From positions 248,001 through 312,000 of the forward strand of contig JBMNFA010000001.1 in assembly GCA_050949055.1 (NCBI GenBank): a stretch of 64,000 nt of DNA, in the 5' to 3' direction. Under the pieces are notes generated by a model. It was not told where the DNA came from, did no database searches, and saw only the letters and a program-made list of their open reading frames with translations. The DNA comes from JAEZJZ01 sp050949055. GTDB taxonomy: Bacteria > Bacillota > UBA994 > UBA5500. Shown one piece after another: positions 8,185 to 16,367 of the stretch (its first letter is position 1; each line of letters opens with the position of its first letter). A program made the position numbers and the translations under genes.

Positions 8185-8260
8185 AGTGGAATTTCACCAG
8201 CTGATCCAATCAAGCCAGGCCCGAACTTGAGGCTAGCGCCTGCGCATGACCGGCGCGTAT

Positions 8261-9475
8261 CTACCTGAACAAGTCCTCAAACATCCGGCCCAGTCTGCCA
8301 AAGAACCCTAACTTGGCCACCGCTTCGGCGGCAATCAAGTCCACCTCGCCCAACACTTCGCCGTCCTTGACCGCCTTCAGTTTGCCCAAGGGCTGTCCTG
8401 CGGCGATGGGGGCAAACAGCTTCGGTTCCAGCTCTACTTGCTGCTGTATCTCCGCGAGCACTTGGCCCTTCGGGAGCAAGACCGCCAAGTTTTCCGCAGC
8501 CACCACCGGCACCATTCGCTCCTGGCCGCGGTTAACTGGCACTACAGTCAGCTGGTCTCCCTTAGAAACCAGGTTGCTGCCGACGTAGTTGGCATACCCG
8601 TAGTTGAGCAGAGTAGCGACGTCCTGGTATCGCAGGTCATCGCTGGCCACTCCCAACACCACAGCGATCAAACTAAAACCATTGCGGGTAGCTGTGGCGC
8701 TGAGGCAGTAACGAGCTTCGTCGGTCAACCCGGTCTTCAGCCCATCTGCACCCTGAAAGCCACGAATGAAGCGATGATTGGTGTTGAACAGCTCCACCGG
8801 ACCGCTAGCTCGCTGCAAGTAGGTGATGCGGGTGGTTAGCCAATCGCCGATCAGCGGATAGAACCGCATTACTTCCTTGGACATGAGCGCCACGTCCACC
8901 GCCGAGGAGTAGCCTTTTTCGCCTTTCAGGCCGCTGGCGGAGACATCGTCCAAACCACAGGCGTTGATGAAATGAGTGTTCTTCATCCCCAGCTCATCCG
9001 CCCGTTGATTCATCATGGCCACAAAAGCTGCTTCGGAACCAGCCACATGCTCAGCTAGAGCCACAGCCGCGTCGTTAGCAGACTTGATGGTCACTGCCAT
9101 CAATAATTCCTGCAAAGTGAAGCGTTCTCCCGGTTCCAAATAGATCTGCGATCCTCCGTAGGAACAGGCATGAGGTGTGGCCACCACCTCGTCGGCCAAC
9201 TGGACACGACCATCTTCGTTTGCTTCCAGGACCAACAGCAGGGTCATGATCTTGGTAACACTGGCTATGGCAAAGCGTTCGTCGCCCTGTTTGTTGATCA
9301 ACACCTGCCCCGTACCGGCGTCCATCAGCACCGCGGCGCGGGCATGCAGACTCTCCTCGATAGCAGGGGCAAGCACTGGAATGAAACGGTTTGGCTCAGC
9401 TGATACTGAAGCCAAGGGAATGAACAAAGACGAAACGGCCACGCACAAGGCCAGAAGCAATCGCGCAGGCTTCAA
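8261..9475 (-). CDS. dacF: D-alanyl-D-alanine carboxypeptidase DacF
   Basis: A 404-residue S11 penicillin-binding protein with a signal peptide (residues 1 to about 26, ending ASVSA). Catalytic motifs: SVTK at 72-75, SAN at 132-134, KTG at 247-249. A C-terminal beta-rich PBP5-C region ends with an amphipathic helix (LGFFGRLGRMFEDLFR) for membrane attachment. It trims pentapeptide side chains; in B. subtilis dacF is made in the forespore and tunes spore cortex cross-linking. The gene precedes spoIIA as in Bacillus. A sigma-F-like promoter lies just upstream. Confidence 0.93.
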   Translation of the reverse strand: MKPARLLLALCVAVSSLFIPLASVSAEPNRFIPVLAPAIEESLHARAAVLMDAGTGQVLINKQGDERFAIASVTKIMTLLLVLEANEDGRVQLADEVVATPHACSYGGSQIYLEPGERFTLQELLMAVTIKSANDAAVALAEHVAGSEAAFVAMMNQRADELGMKNTHFINACGLDDVSASGLKGEKGYSSAVDVALMSKEVMRFYPLIGDWLTTRITYLQRASGPVELFNTNHRFIRGFQGADGLKTGLTDEARYCLSATATRNGFSLIAVVLGVASDDLRYQDVATLLNYGYANYVGSNLVSKGDQLTVVPVNRGQERMVPVVAAENLAVLLPKGQVLAEIQQQVELEPKLFAPIAAGQPLGKLKAVKDGEVLGEVDLIAAEAVAKLGFFGRLGRMFEDLFR

Positions 9476-9502
9476 GCAGATTCCTCCCTTCAGCTTTACG
9501 AT

Positions 9503-9533
9503 TAGCTTTGCCTTGCGCTGAGAGAAAAATGCA
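9503..9533 (-). promoter_or_regulatory. Candidate sigma-F promoter of dacF
   Basis: The minus strand has TGCATT, 15 bases, GGCAAAGCTA, against wGHATA-N15-GGnnAnAnTR: correct spacing, one mismatch in each element. The -35 overlaps the T-run of the upstream terminator. It is about 28 bases upstream of the dacF start. Confidence 0.5.
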
Positions 9534-9557
9534 AAGGAGCTGTCGCCTGACAGCTCC
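9524..9557 (-). terminator. Intrinsic terminator after pdp
   Basis: GGAGCTGTC / GACAGCTCC, 9 bp with a four-base loop, followed on the minus strand by TTTGCATTTTT. Confidence 0.75.
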
Positions 9558-9570
9558 CCTATCTCCCCCA

Positions 9571-9603
9571 GTCACTTCGTGACAGCCCCCTCAGAGAGGG
9601 GGC
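9571..9603. repeat. Twin-hairpin REP-like element
   Basis: Two adjacent palindromes, GTCAC-ttc-GTGAC (9571-9583) and GCCCCCT-cagag-AGGGGGC (9585-9603), lie between the pdp stop and its terminator. From memory this pair of hairpins resembles short dispersed intergenic repeats of several Clostridia. Only one copy is in this window. Confidence 0.5.
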
Positions 9604-9620
9604 CAGGTGCCGAGAATTCG

Positions 9621-10922
9621 TTAACGATAGCGGCTGAGAATCAGGGGAGGCTGCTCGCAGCGTTGAGAAGAAAACTGCCAAGCAGACTGCGCCAGTTCAG
9701 CTGCGGCTTGTAGCATTACCTTGTCCTGCGCGTAGACTGTGGCCAGCGCCTCGCCGGGTTGCACGTAATCGCCGCACTTCTTGTGCAACAGAACCCCCGC
9801 CCCATAATCGATCTGGTCCTCCTGGCGGGCCCGCCCTGCTCCAGCCAGCATAGCCGCCCGCCCGATGGTCAAAGCATCCAGCGATCGCACGTAACCTGGC
9901 TGCATGGCCAGCACCGGCCGCTCCAGCCTTGCACGCGGCAAGCGAGCTGGCTGATCCACAAAGGACAGATCTCCACCTTGCGCAGCCACCAACTGGCGGA
10001 ACTTCTCCCAGGCGGCACCGGAATCCAACAGTTCCACCAGTGACTGCTCTGCCTGCAGATCGGAATAGCCTTTGGCCGACTGCAGCAGTTCGCTGCCTAG
10101 ACAGATGGTCAGCTCCCTGACATCGGCAGGCCCGCCACCCTTAAGTACCGCAATTGCCTCCTGCACTTCCAGGCTGTTGCCCACAGCCAGGCCCAAAGGC
10201 TGGTCCATGGAGCTGATCACCGCGCGTACCTGTCGGTTGCAGGAACGGCCGATGTCGATCATCATGTTGGCCAGCTGCGCGGCTTCATTAAGATCAGCCA
10301 AGAAGGCGCCTCGGCCACACTTCACGTCCAACAGAATATGCTCCGCCCCGCCGGCCAGCTTCTTGCTCATGATGGAGCTGGCGATGAGGGGCAGGCAATC
10401 CACGGTGGCAGTGACATCCCGCAGTGCATAAATGCGCTTATCAGCAGGTGCCAGTGTAGGGCCTGCGCTGATCATACATACCCCGATCTGCTGCAGGGTA
10501 TGGAAATACTGTTCCTCCGTCAACTCGGTACGAAAACCAGGTATGCTCTCCAACTTATCTACGGTCCCCCCGGTATGCCCCAATCCGCGCCCGGTCAGCT
10601 TGCCAACCGCCAGACCAGCTGCCGCCAACAGCGGGGCCAACACCAGGCTGATCTTGTCCCCGACTCCTCCGGTGCTGTGTTTATCCACCGTCGGTTGGGA
10701 AAACCCCTGCAAACTTACCTGATGCCCCGACTGCAGCATGATCCTGGTGAGGGCGACGGTCTCCGACATGGTCATCCCCCGCAGATAGACTGCCATCAGC
10801 CAGGCGGACATCTGGTAATCAGGAATGCTGCCTTGCAGGAAGCCATCCACCAGAGCCTGCAGCTCAGCATCGGTCAGTTGATGTCCATCCCTCTTCTTGG
10901 CGATCAAATCAACCGCTCTCAT
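9621..10922 (-). CDS. pdp: Pyrimidine-nucleoside phosphorylase
   Basis: 433 residues from the ATG at 10922, with GGGGGAGAAGG before it; 433 is the standard length. The opening MRAVDLIAKKRDGHQLTDAE, DKHSTGGVGDKISLVLAPL and GRGLGHTGGTVDKLESIPG are diagnostic of the thymidine/pyrimidine phosphorylase family; the glycosyltransferase alpha/beta core is complete. It phosphorolyses uridine and thymidine to base plus (deoxy)ribose-1-phosphate. The start overlaps the deoB stop (ATGA), so its product feeds DeoB directly. It occupies the place of the purine phosphorylase pupG in B. subtilis. Confidence 0.95.
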   Translation of the reverse strand: MRAVDLIAKKRDGHQLTDAELQALVDGFLQGSIPDYQMSAWLMAVYLRGMTMSETVALTRIMLQSGHQVSLQGFSQPTVDKHSTGGVGDKISLVLAPLLAAAGLAVGKLTGRGLGHTGGTVDKLESIPGFRTELTEEQYFHTLQQIGVCMISAGPTLAPADKRIYALRDVTATVDCLPLIASSIMSKKLAGGAEHILLDVKCGRGAFLADLNEAAQLANMMIDIGRSCNRQVRAVISSMDQPLGLAVGNSLEVQEAIAVLKGGGPADVRELTICLGSELLQSAKGYSDLQAEQSLVELLDSGAAWEKFRQLVAAQGGDLSFVDQPARLPRARLERPVLAMQPGYVRSLDALTIGRAAMLAGAGRARQEDQIDYGAGVLLHKKCGDYVQPGEALATVYAQDKVMLQAAAELAQSAWQFSSQRCEQPPLILSRYR

Positions 10923-12082
10923 CCTTCTCCCCCCAACAAGCTGGTAGCACAACTGGGCAACTGCACCGAAAGCCAATCCGCCACGGTGGCACCCACGGCA
11001 CAGAGGGTGGACTGCGGAGGCAGCACCCTGCCCCGTTCCAACCGGGGATGATAGACCAAACAAGGAGCATATTCCCGTGTATGGTCAGTGCCCGGCATAG
11101 TCGGATCGCAGCCATGGTCAGCAGTAATCACCAGCAGATCGTCTGCTCCTAGCGCGTCTGCCAGGGGTGCCAATGCCCGATCAAACTCCTCCAGCGCCTG
11201 GCCGTAGCCGATAGGGTCGTTTCGATGACCAAACAGCATATCGAAATCCACCAAATTGGCAAAAATCAGGTCTCCTACCCTGGATCGCACCAGTTCCAGC
11301 GTGGTGCCGATGCCTTCTGCATTGTTCTTGGTGCGCCAAGCCTGAGAGATACCCTGGCCAGCAAAAATGTCCACGATCTTGCCCACCGCCAGCACCTGTC
11401 TGCCCGTTTGAGAGAGCTGATCCAGCAGCGTGCGGCCGGGCTTGACCGAGTAATCATGCCGATTAGCCGTACGTCGATACTGTCCGGCCGCTCCCTCAAA
11501 CGGCCGGGCGATCACCCTGGCCACCTTGTGGGGCGAATCCAACATGTGCGCGTGCACTTGGGCACAGATGTCGTACAGCTCGCCCAACGGAACGACCGCT
11601 TCGTGGGCTGCAATCTGCAACACGCTGTCGGCAGAGGTATAGACAATCAGGGCGCCCCGCTGGACAGCCTCTTCGCCTAAACGCAAAATGATCTCCGTAC
11701 CTGACGCGGCGACGTTTCCCAATACAGGCCGGCGACTGATCTGTTCTATGTAAGCGATCACAGACTGAGGAAACCCCTGGGGATAGGTAGGGAAAGGCTC
11801 CGCCTGCGGATAGCCCATCATTTCCCAATGGCCGGTAAGTGTATCTTTTCCCGGGGACATGGTGGCCAGCTTACAGGCGATAGCCTGGGGTTCCTTCGCT
11901 GCTGGCAAAGCAGGGTGAGAAAGCAAATTGCCCAAACCAAAGGATTGCAGGTTGGGCAAAGCGAGCGGGGCGCTATCCAGTACGTGGGACAGCGTATTGC
12001 TGCCCTCATCTCCAAAAGCTGCTGCATCGGGCAACGCTCCCACCCCGACGCTATCCAGAACGATCACGATCGCCCGTTTCAT
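10919..12082 (-). CDS. deoB: Phosphopentomutase
   Basis: 387 residues, normal for the family. The N-terminus KRAIVIVLDSVGVGALPDA contains the metal-binding Asp, GKDTLTGHWEMMG carries the phosphoacceptor Thr, and ITADHGCDPTMPGTDHTREY supplies the second metal cluster of the alkaline phosphatase superfamily. It interconverts (deoxy)ribose-1-P and -5-P. It overlaps pdp by four bases and follows xerD by 26 bases, matching the xerD-deoB linkage in Bacillota. Confidence 0.96.
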   Translation of the reverse strand: MKRAIVIVLDSVGVGALPDAAAFGDEGSNTLSHVLDSAPLALPNLQSFGLGNLLSHPALPAAKEPQAIACKLATMSPGKDTLTGHWEMMGYPQAEPFPTYPQGFPQSVIAYIEQISRRPVLGNVAASGTEIILRLGEEAVQRGALIVYTSADSVLQIAAHEAVVPLGELYDICAQVHAHMLDSPHKVARVIARPFEGAAGQYRRTANRHDYSVKPGRTLLDQLSQTGRQVLAVGKIVDIFAGQGISQAWRTKNNAEGIGTTLELVRSRVGDLIFANLVDFDMLFGHRNDPIGYGQALEEFDRALAPLADALGADDLLVITADHGCDPTMPGTDHTREYAPCLVYHPRLERGRVLPPQSTLCAVGATVADWLSVQLPSCATSLLGGEG

Positions 12083-12108
12083 GCGGATTCACACTCCTTC
12101 TGCGGCGT

Positions 12109-12996
12109 TCAAGCCCGCGGATGCGCCTTCAGATAGACTTCCTTCAGACGATTGCGGGTGACGTGAGTGTAGATCTGGGTGGTGGAAATGTCGGCATGAC
12201 CCAACATCTCCTGAACCGACCTCAGGTCGGCTCCGTTCTCCAGTAAGTGGGTGGCAAAAGAGTGTCTCAGGGTGTGGGGGGTGATGCTATCTTCTATTTT
12301 CGCCTCTTTTGCGTAGCGTTTGATGATCTTCCAGAAGCCCTGACGGGTAAGACGTCGGCCATGTTGATTGACAAACAGGGCCATTTCGCCTGACGACCGG
12401 ACCAACTTGGGCCGGCCCTGCTCCAGATAATGGGATAAAGCCCGGATAGCCACCGACCCGAGAGGTACGATACGTTCCTTGTTGCCCTTCCCCAAGCAGC
12501 GCAAATAGCCCACTTCCAGGTTGATGTCATTGGTGTCCAAGGACACCAGTTCGCTTACCCTGATTCCAGTGGCGTACAATACCTCCAGCATCGCCTTATC
12601 CCGTTGACTGGCTGGCTCGTCAGAGGAGGGCTGACTGAGCAACGCCTCAACTTCCGTCAGACTCATCACATGGGGCAATCGCTTCTCCACTTTGGGAGAC
12701 TGCAAGTGTTCGGTCGGATCCACGCTGAGACGGTCTTCCCTGACCATAAACTGATAAAAGGATTTGATGGCTGCCAGATTGCGGGAAATGGTGGAAGCAG
12801 CCCTGCCCCGGTTATGAAGCTGTTCCAGGTAGGCCCGCACCGTTTCCCTGCTGGTATCGGACAGTCTGGTCAGCGAATGGCTGTGCAGAAAACGCACGTA
12901 GGCGCGCAAATCGCGCCCATAGGCGGCTAACGTATTCTTGGCTAAGCCACGTTCTACGCTCAAGTATGCCAGATAATCTTCCACTAGTTGTTGCAT
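12109..12996 (-). CDS. xerD: Site-specific tyrosine recombinase XerD
   Basis: 295 residues: SAM-like N-terminal core-binding domain (1 to about 95) and catalytic domain with R146 (TGIRVSEL), K170, H241 and R244 (HTLRHSFATH), H267 (LGHADI) and Y276 (IYTH). All six catalytic residues are present. It resolves chromosome dimers at dif with XerC. The position next to deoB and the spoIIM cluster matches B. subtilis ripX. SD TGGGGGAG precedes the ATG. Confidence 0.95.
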   Translation of the reverse strand: MQQLVEDYLAYLSVERGLAKNTLAAYGRDLRAYVRFLHSHSLTRLSDTSRETVRAYLEQLHNRGRAASTISRNLAAIKSFYQFMVREDRLSVDPTEHLQSPKVEKRLPHVMSLTEVEALLSQPSSDEPASQRDKAMLEVLYATGIRVSELVSLDTNDINLEVGYLRCLGKGNKERIVPLGSVAIRALSHYLEQGRPKLVRSSGEMALFVNQHGRRLTRQGFWKIIKRYAKEAKIEDSITPHTLRHSFATHLLENGADLRSVQEMLGHADISTTQIYTHVTRNRLKEVYLKAHPRA

Positions 12997-13149
12997 GTAG
13001 TCTCCCCCAAAGCATGTAATGGGCTTAGCCAGCCTCAGCCGACACGTTGACAGTAGGCTCGTGCTCTATTATTCCACACACAATGTCGTGAATCCTCTTT
13101 TGCCGTCGCTTTATGTCAAACGGAATCCTAGGTTCAAACCCCAGGAGCG

Positions 13150-13171
13150 AAAAAAGAGGCCCAGTTGGGCC
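13150..13171 (-). terminator. Intrinsic terminator upstream of xerD
   Basis: GGCCCA / TGGGCC palindrome followed by TCTTTTTT on the minus strand, starting about 9 bases after the stop of the 82-residue membrane protein gene. It separates that gene from xerD. Confidence 0.8.
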
Positions 13172-13179
13172 AATCCTGC

Positions 13180-13428
13180 TCAAAATCCGTATCTAAACCA
13201 TTGTTCCATCCCATTTAGGAACCGCTGCCAGAGGTTGGAGCCAAGACTGCGGCTGAAGGTAGCCACGTCCTCCCCCAAACCCGCTGTTGAATCCGGCTCC
13301 AAGGCGGCTGGACTGCCAAACACCTTCCAGGCAACCAGTGCAACCAACAATAGCGCTATGGCAATAGCCACTACCTTGAGCACTCTGCCCCACTGCTTGC
13401 CCAGAGGGCCGATGGTGATCACAAACAT
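13180..13428 (-). CDS. Small membrane protein of unknown function
   Basis: 82 residues with one membrane segment at about 17-39 (VLKVVAIAIALLLVALVAW) and a soluble tail ending NGMEQWFRYGF. The ATG is preceded by GGGAGGGGAAG. A small DUF4227-type membrane protein (YqzK) lies next to xerD in Bacillus, but I cannot confirm that relationship. It is bounded by terminators on both sides, so it is a single-gene unit. Confidence 0.55.
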   Translation of the reverse strand: MFVITIGPLGKQWGRVLKVVAIAIALLLVALVAWKVFGSPAALEPDSTAGLGEDVATFSRSLGSNLWQRFLNGMEQWFRYGF

Positions 13429-13519
13429 CCTGGTCTTCCCCTCCCCTCAGTTGCCCTCCGACGCCTCCTGTCCAAGTATATGTCTTTCTGGCTGCAAAGA
13501 GACCTCTGGCAGTCAGGGA

Positions 13520-13549
13520 GAAAAAGAAACAGCCCCCGTAGAGGCTGTT
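13520..13549 (-). terminator. Intrinsic terminator after pntB
   Basis: AACAGCC / GGCTGTT stem followed by TCTTTTTC on the minus strand, 12 bases past the pntB stop. Confidence 0.75.
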
Positions 13550-13560
13550 GTAGGCGTTTC

Positions 13561-16062
13561 TTAATCGCTGATCTCTTGCAGCAGTTGCCGGAGGGAATCC
13601 TTGGCGTCTCCTAGGAGCAGGCGCACATGGGGCATTTCATAGAGCGGATTATCCACGCCAGCGTAACCGGGACTCTTATCCAAATTGCAGACGATGACAT
13701 GCTTGGCCGATTGCACGTCCAAAATGGGCATGCCGTATATGGGGGTGCCCTCGGCAGTGTTGGCTGCCGGGTTGACCACGTCGTTGGCGCCGACGATCAC
13801 CACCACATCTGTATCCGGGAACTTGGGATTGATGTCATCCATTTCCCGCAGCTGATCGTACGGTACATCCACTTCAGCCAGCAGCACGTTCATATGCCCC
13901 GGCATGCGGCCGGCTACCGGATGGATGGCGAACTCAACCGCCGTCCCTCGCTCTTCCAAAGCATCCGCCAGCTGTTTCACCAGGTTCTGAGCTTGGGCAA
14001 TGGCCATCCCATAACCCGGCACAATGATCACCTGCTTAGCCTGTGCCAACTGATCGCCGACCGAGTTGGCGGTGGCTTCGCTGCCCACTGGCTGCCCTGT
14101 CGTCGCCGCAGTTTGTGTGCTGCTCACGGCGGCAATCAGCTTGTCCAGCGAATCTTTAGCATCACCCAAGAGCAGTTCCACATGGGACATGTCATAAAGC
14201 GGGTTATCCACCCCAGCATACCCCGGCTTGGTATCCAGGTTGCAGACGATAACATGCCTTGCCTTTTCCACCTGCAATATGGGCATGCCGTAGATCGGGG
14301 TGCCTTCGGCGGTGTTAGCCGCCGGGTTGACCACGTCGTTGGCACCGACGATCACCACCACATCCGTATCCGGAAATTCGGGATTGATGTCATCCATTTC
14401 GTGGAGTTTGTCATACGGCACGTCCACTTCTGCCAACAGCACGTTCATGTGGCCGGGCATGCGGCCGGCTACCGGATGGATGGCGAACTTGACTTCCGCC
14501 CCCGCTTCCTCCAGAGCGTCTGCCAACTGCTTGACCACATTCTGGGCCTGAGCTATGGCCATACCATAACCGGGCACAACGATCACTTTCTTAGCAGCCC
14601 GTAGGCGACTGCCAAGGGAAACAGTCTCTGCCTGGGCTTCATCTTGGACCGACGACTCACCCTGGGCAGTAACGGCTTGCAGCAACTGATTCAACGAGTC
14701 TTTGGCGTCGCCCAAGAGCAACTCCACATGGGACATGTCATAAAGCGGGTTATCCACCCCCGCATAGCCTGGCTTGGTATCCAGGTTGCAGACGATAACA
14801 TGCTTTGCCTTTTCCACCTGCAATATGGGCATGCCGTAGATGGGGGTACCTTCGGCGGTGTTAGCCGCCGGGTTGACCACGTCGTTGGCACCGACGATCA
14901 CCACCACATCCGTATCCGGAAATTCGGGATTGATGTCATCCATTTCGTGGAGTTTGTCATACGGCACATCCACTTCTGCCAACAGCACGTTCATGTGGCC
15001 GGGCATGCGGCCGGCTACCGGATGGATGGCGAACTTGACTTCCGCCGCCGCGTCCTCTAAAGCGTCTGCCAACTGCTTGACTAGGTTCTGGGCCTGGGCT
15101 ATGGCCATGCCGTAACCGGGCACGATGATTACTCTCCTGGCTTCCCGCAGCAGCTCGCCTGGGGTTGCCTTGCGTTCCTCGGCGACCTTTCCTTCGGACT
15201 CACTGGGCTGCGGCTGTCCCGGCAACACTTTTCCTGCACCCGCAGGGGCAGCCTTGCCTATCGACCCGCTGAGCACGTTCATCAAGGTGCGGTTCATGGC
15301 CCTGCACATGATCTGGGTGAGAATGAGACCGGAGGCACCTACGATGGCACCTACGGCGACCAGCAAGGGCTCGCCGATAGCGAAGCCGACAATGGCACCA
15401 GCTAAGCCAGAGAATGAGTTCAACAAAGAAATCGTGATTGGCATGTCGGCACCGCCGACCCGAATGGCGAACAAGTAACCATAGAACAGAGATAGGAACA
15501 GCACCAGGAAAGAAAACGTCAAAGCAGTGCCTTCCCACCAAATGGTTCCCGCTGCAAAACAGATGGTCAGGATGATGATGGAGTTGGTGATCAGGCTATG
15601 CCCCTGAAGGACCACGGGGCGCTGGCTCATGCGGCGATCAAGCTTGGCTGCCGCAACCAGGCTGCCGCTTAATGTTATGCCACCTACGATCAAAGCCATC
15701 TGGCTGCTCACTTTGCTGAACACGCTCATCAGGCCATAGCCGTCAATTATCTCAACCATAGCGACTATGGCGGAAGCGCCACCGCCAAGCCCGTTCAAAA
15801 GGGCCACCATCTGCGGCATCTGAATCATGGTCGCTCTCATGCCAATGACATAACCGATGATTCCGCCGACTGCCATCGCCACCCAGAGCAACGGAGCGGT
15901 AAGTATGTCATTTTGCCAAAGAACGAGCAGTACAGCCGCCAGCATGCTAAAAGCGCTCAGCAGGTTGCCAGTGACAGCAGTCTTAGGTGAACTCATCAGT
16001 TTGATGCCGAGAAGAACCAAAGCTGCTAGGATGATCGATACGACGATATAAACAGGGCTCAT
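13561..16062 (-). CDS. pntB: NAD(P) transhydrogenase subunit beta with three tandem dIII domains
   Basis: 833 residues, against about 460 for normal PntB. Residues 1 to about 262 form the membrane domain dII, followed by a linker (about 263-302). Three copies of dIII then follow at about 303-466, 483-647 and 667-832, joined by 15-20 residue linkers. Each copy keeps PGYGMAIAQAQ (Rossmann glycine loop), HPVAGRMPGHMN, VGANDVVNP and GYAGVDNPLY. In each the E. coli K-R-S triplet that contacts the NADP 2'-phosphate reads N-L-D (VIVCNLD). N90 in dII replaces E. coli His91, as in Thermus. The enzyme couples hydride transfer between NAD(H) and NADP(H) to proton flow. The frame is open throughout, so it is not a frameshift artefact. 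It is 12 bases from pntAB and starts after GAGGTGTTGAG. Confidence 0.93.
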   Translation of the reverse strand: MSPVYIVVSIILAALVLLGIKLMSSPKTAVTGNLLSAFSMLAAVLLVLWQNDILTAPLLWVAMAVGGIIGYVIGMRATMIQMPQMVALLNGLGGGASAIVAMVEIIDGYGLMSVFSKVSSQMALIVGGITLSGSLVAAAKLDRRMSQRPVVLQGHSLITNSIIILTICFAAGTIWWEGTALTFSFLVLFLSLFYGYLFAIRVGGADMPITISLLNSFSGLAGAIVGFAIGEPLLVAVGAIVGASGLILTQIMCRAMNRTLMNVLSGSIGKAAPAGAGKVLPGQPQPSESEGKVAEERKATPGELLREARRVIIVPGYGMAIAQAQNLVKQLADALEDAAAEVKFAIHPVAGRMPGHMNVLLAEVDVPYDKLHEMDDINPEFPDTDVVVIVGANDVVNPAANTAEGTPIYGMPILQVEKAKHVIVCNLDTKPGYAGVDNPLYDMSHVELLLGDAKDSLNQLLQAVTAQGESSVQDEAQAETVSLGSRLRAAKKVIVVPGYGMAIAQAQNVVKQLADALEEAGAEVKFAIHPVAGRMPGHMNVLLAEVDVPYDKLHEMDDINPEFPDTDVVVIVGANDVVNPAANTAEGTPIYGMPILQVEKARHVIVCNLDTKPGYAGVDNPLYDMSHVELLLGDAKDSLDKLIAAVSSTQTAATTGQPVGSEATANSVGDQLAQAKQVIIVPGYGMAIAQAQNLVKQLADALEERGTAVEFAIHPVAGRMPGHMNVLLAEVDVPYDQLREMDDINPKFPDTDVVVIVGANDVVNPAANTAEGTPIYGMPILDVQSAKHVIVCNLDKSPGYAGVDNPLYEMPHVRLLLGDAKDSLRQLLQEISD
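13567..15156 (-). repeat. Triplicated dIII-coding repeat inside pntB
   Basis: Three in-frame units of about 490 bases: 15156-14665, 14616-14122 and 14064-13567. Units 1 and 2 are nearly identical at DNA level over most of their length (compare 14160-14450 with 14705-14995, only a handful of differences). Unit 3 is clearly more diverged at synonymous and some amino acid sites. Linkers between units are unrelated. Confidence 0.92.
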
Positions 16063-16074
16063 CTCAACACCTCT

Positions 16075-16350
16075 TTACTTCGCTTTGAACATTCTCAACA
16101 TGCGGTCGGTGACCACAAAGCCACCCACCAAGTTAATGCAGGCCAAAACAATGGCTACGAACCCCAGTGCCCGGCTGCCGGTGGTTGCCGCCAGAGCAGT
16201 AGAAACCAGGGAGCCTAAAATGGTAACGCCAGAGATGGCGTTGCTCCCTGACATCAGCGGCGTGTGCAACAGCGAAGGAACTTCACTGATCACCACGTAG
16301 CCGAGCACGGTGGACACCGCAAAAACCACGATTAGCCAGAGTGAATTCAT
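16075..16350 (-). CDS. pntAB: NAD(P) transhydrogenase subunit alpha, membrane part
   Basis: A 91-residue protein with three membrane segments, the short dII part of the alpha subunit as in split (Thermus/Rhodospirillum-type) enzymes. The conserved SEVPSLLHTPLMSGSNAISG contains H29, which corresponds to the proton-path His of the Thermus alpha2 subunit and pairs logically with N90 of PntB. It lies 17 bases after pntAA and 12 bases before pntB. Confidence 0.93.
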   Translation of the reverse strand: MNSLWLIVVFAVSTVLGYVVISEVPSLLHTPLMSGSNAISGVTILGSLVSTALAATTGSRALGFVAIVLACINLVGGFVVTDRMLRMFKAK

Positions 16351-16367
16351 TGTCTATACCACCTTAT

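Noticed and set aside
13627..14604. 325-codon plus-strand frame opposite pntB, itself repeated at 14644-15060
   Set aside because: It is the antisense of the triplicated dIII repeats; its own repetition follows from the real repeat on the minus strand.
13567..15156. The pntB repeats as a CRISPR or satellite array
   Set aside because: Unit length of about 490 bases, in-frame and coding for complete domains; no short spacer structure.
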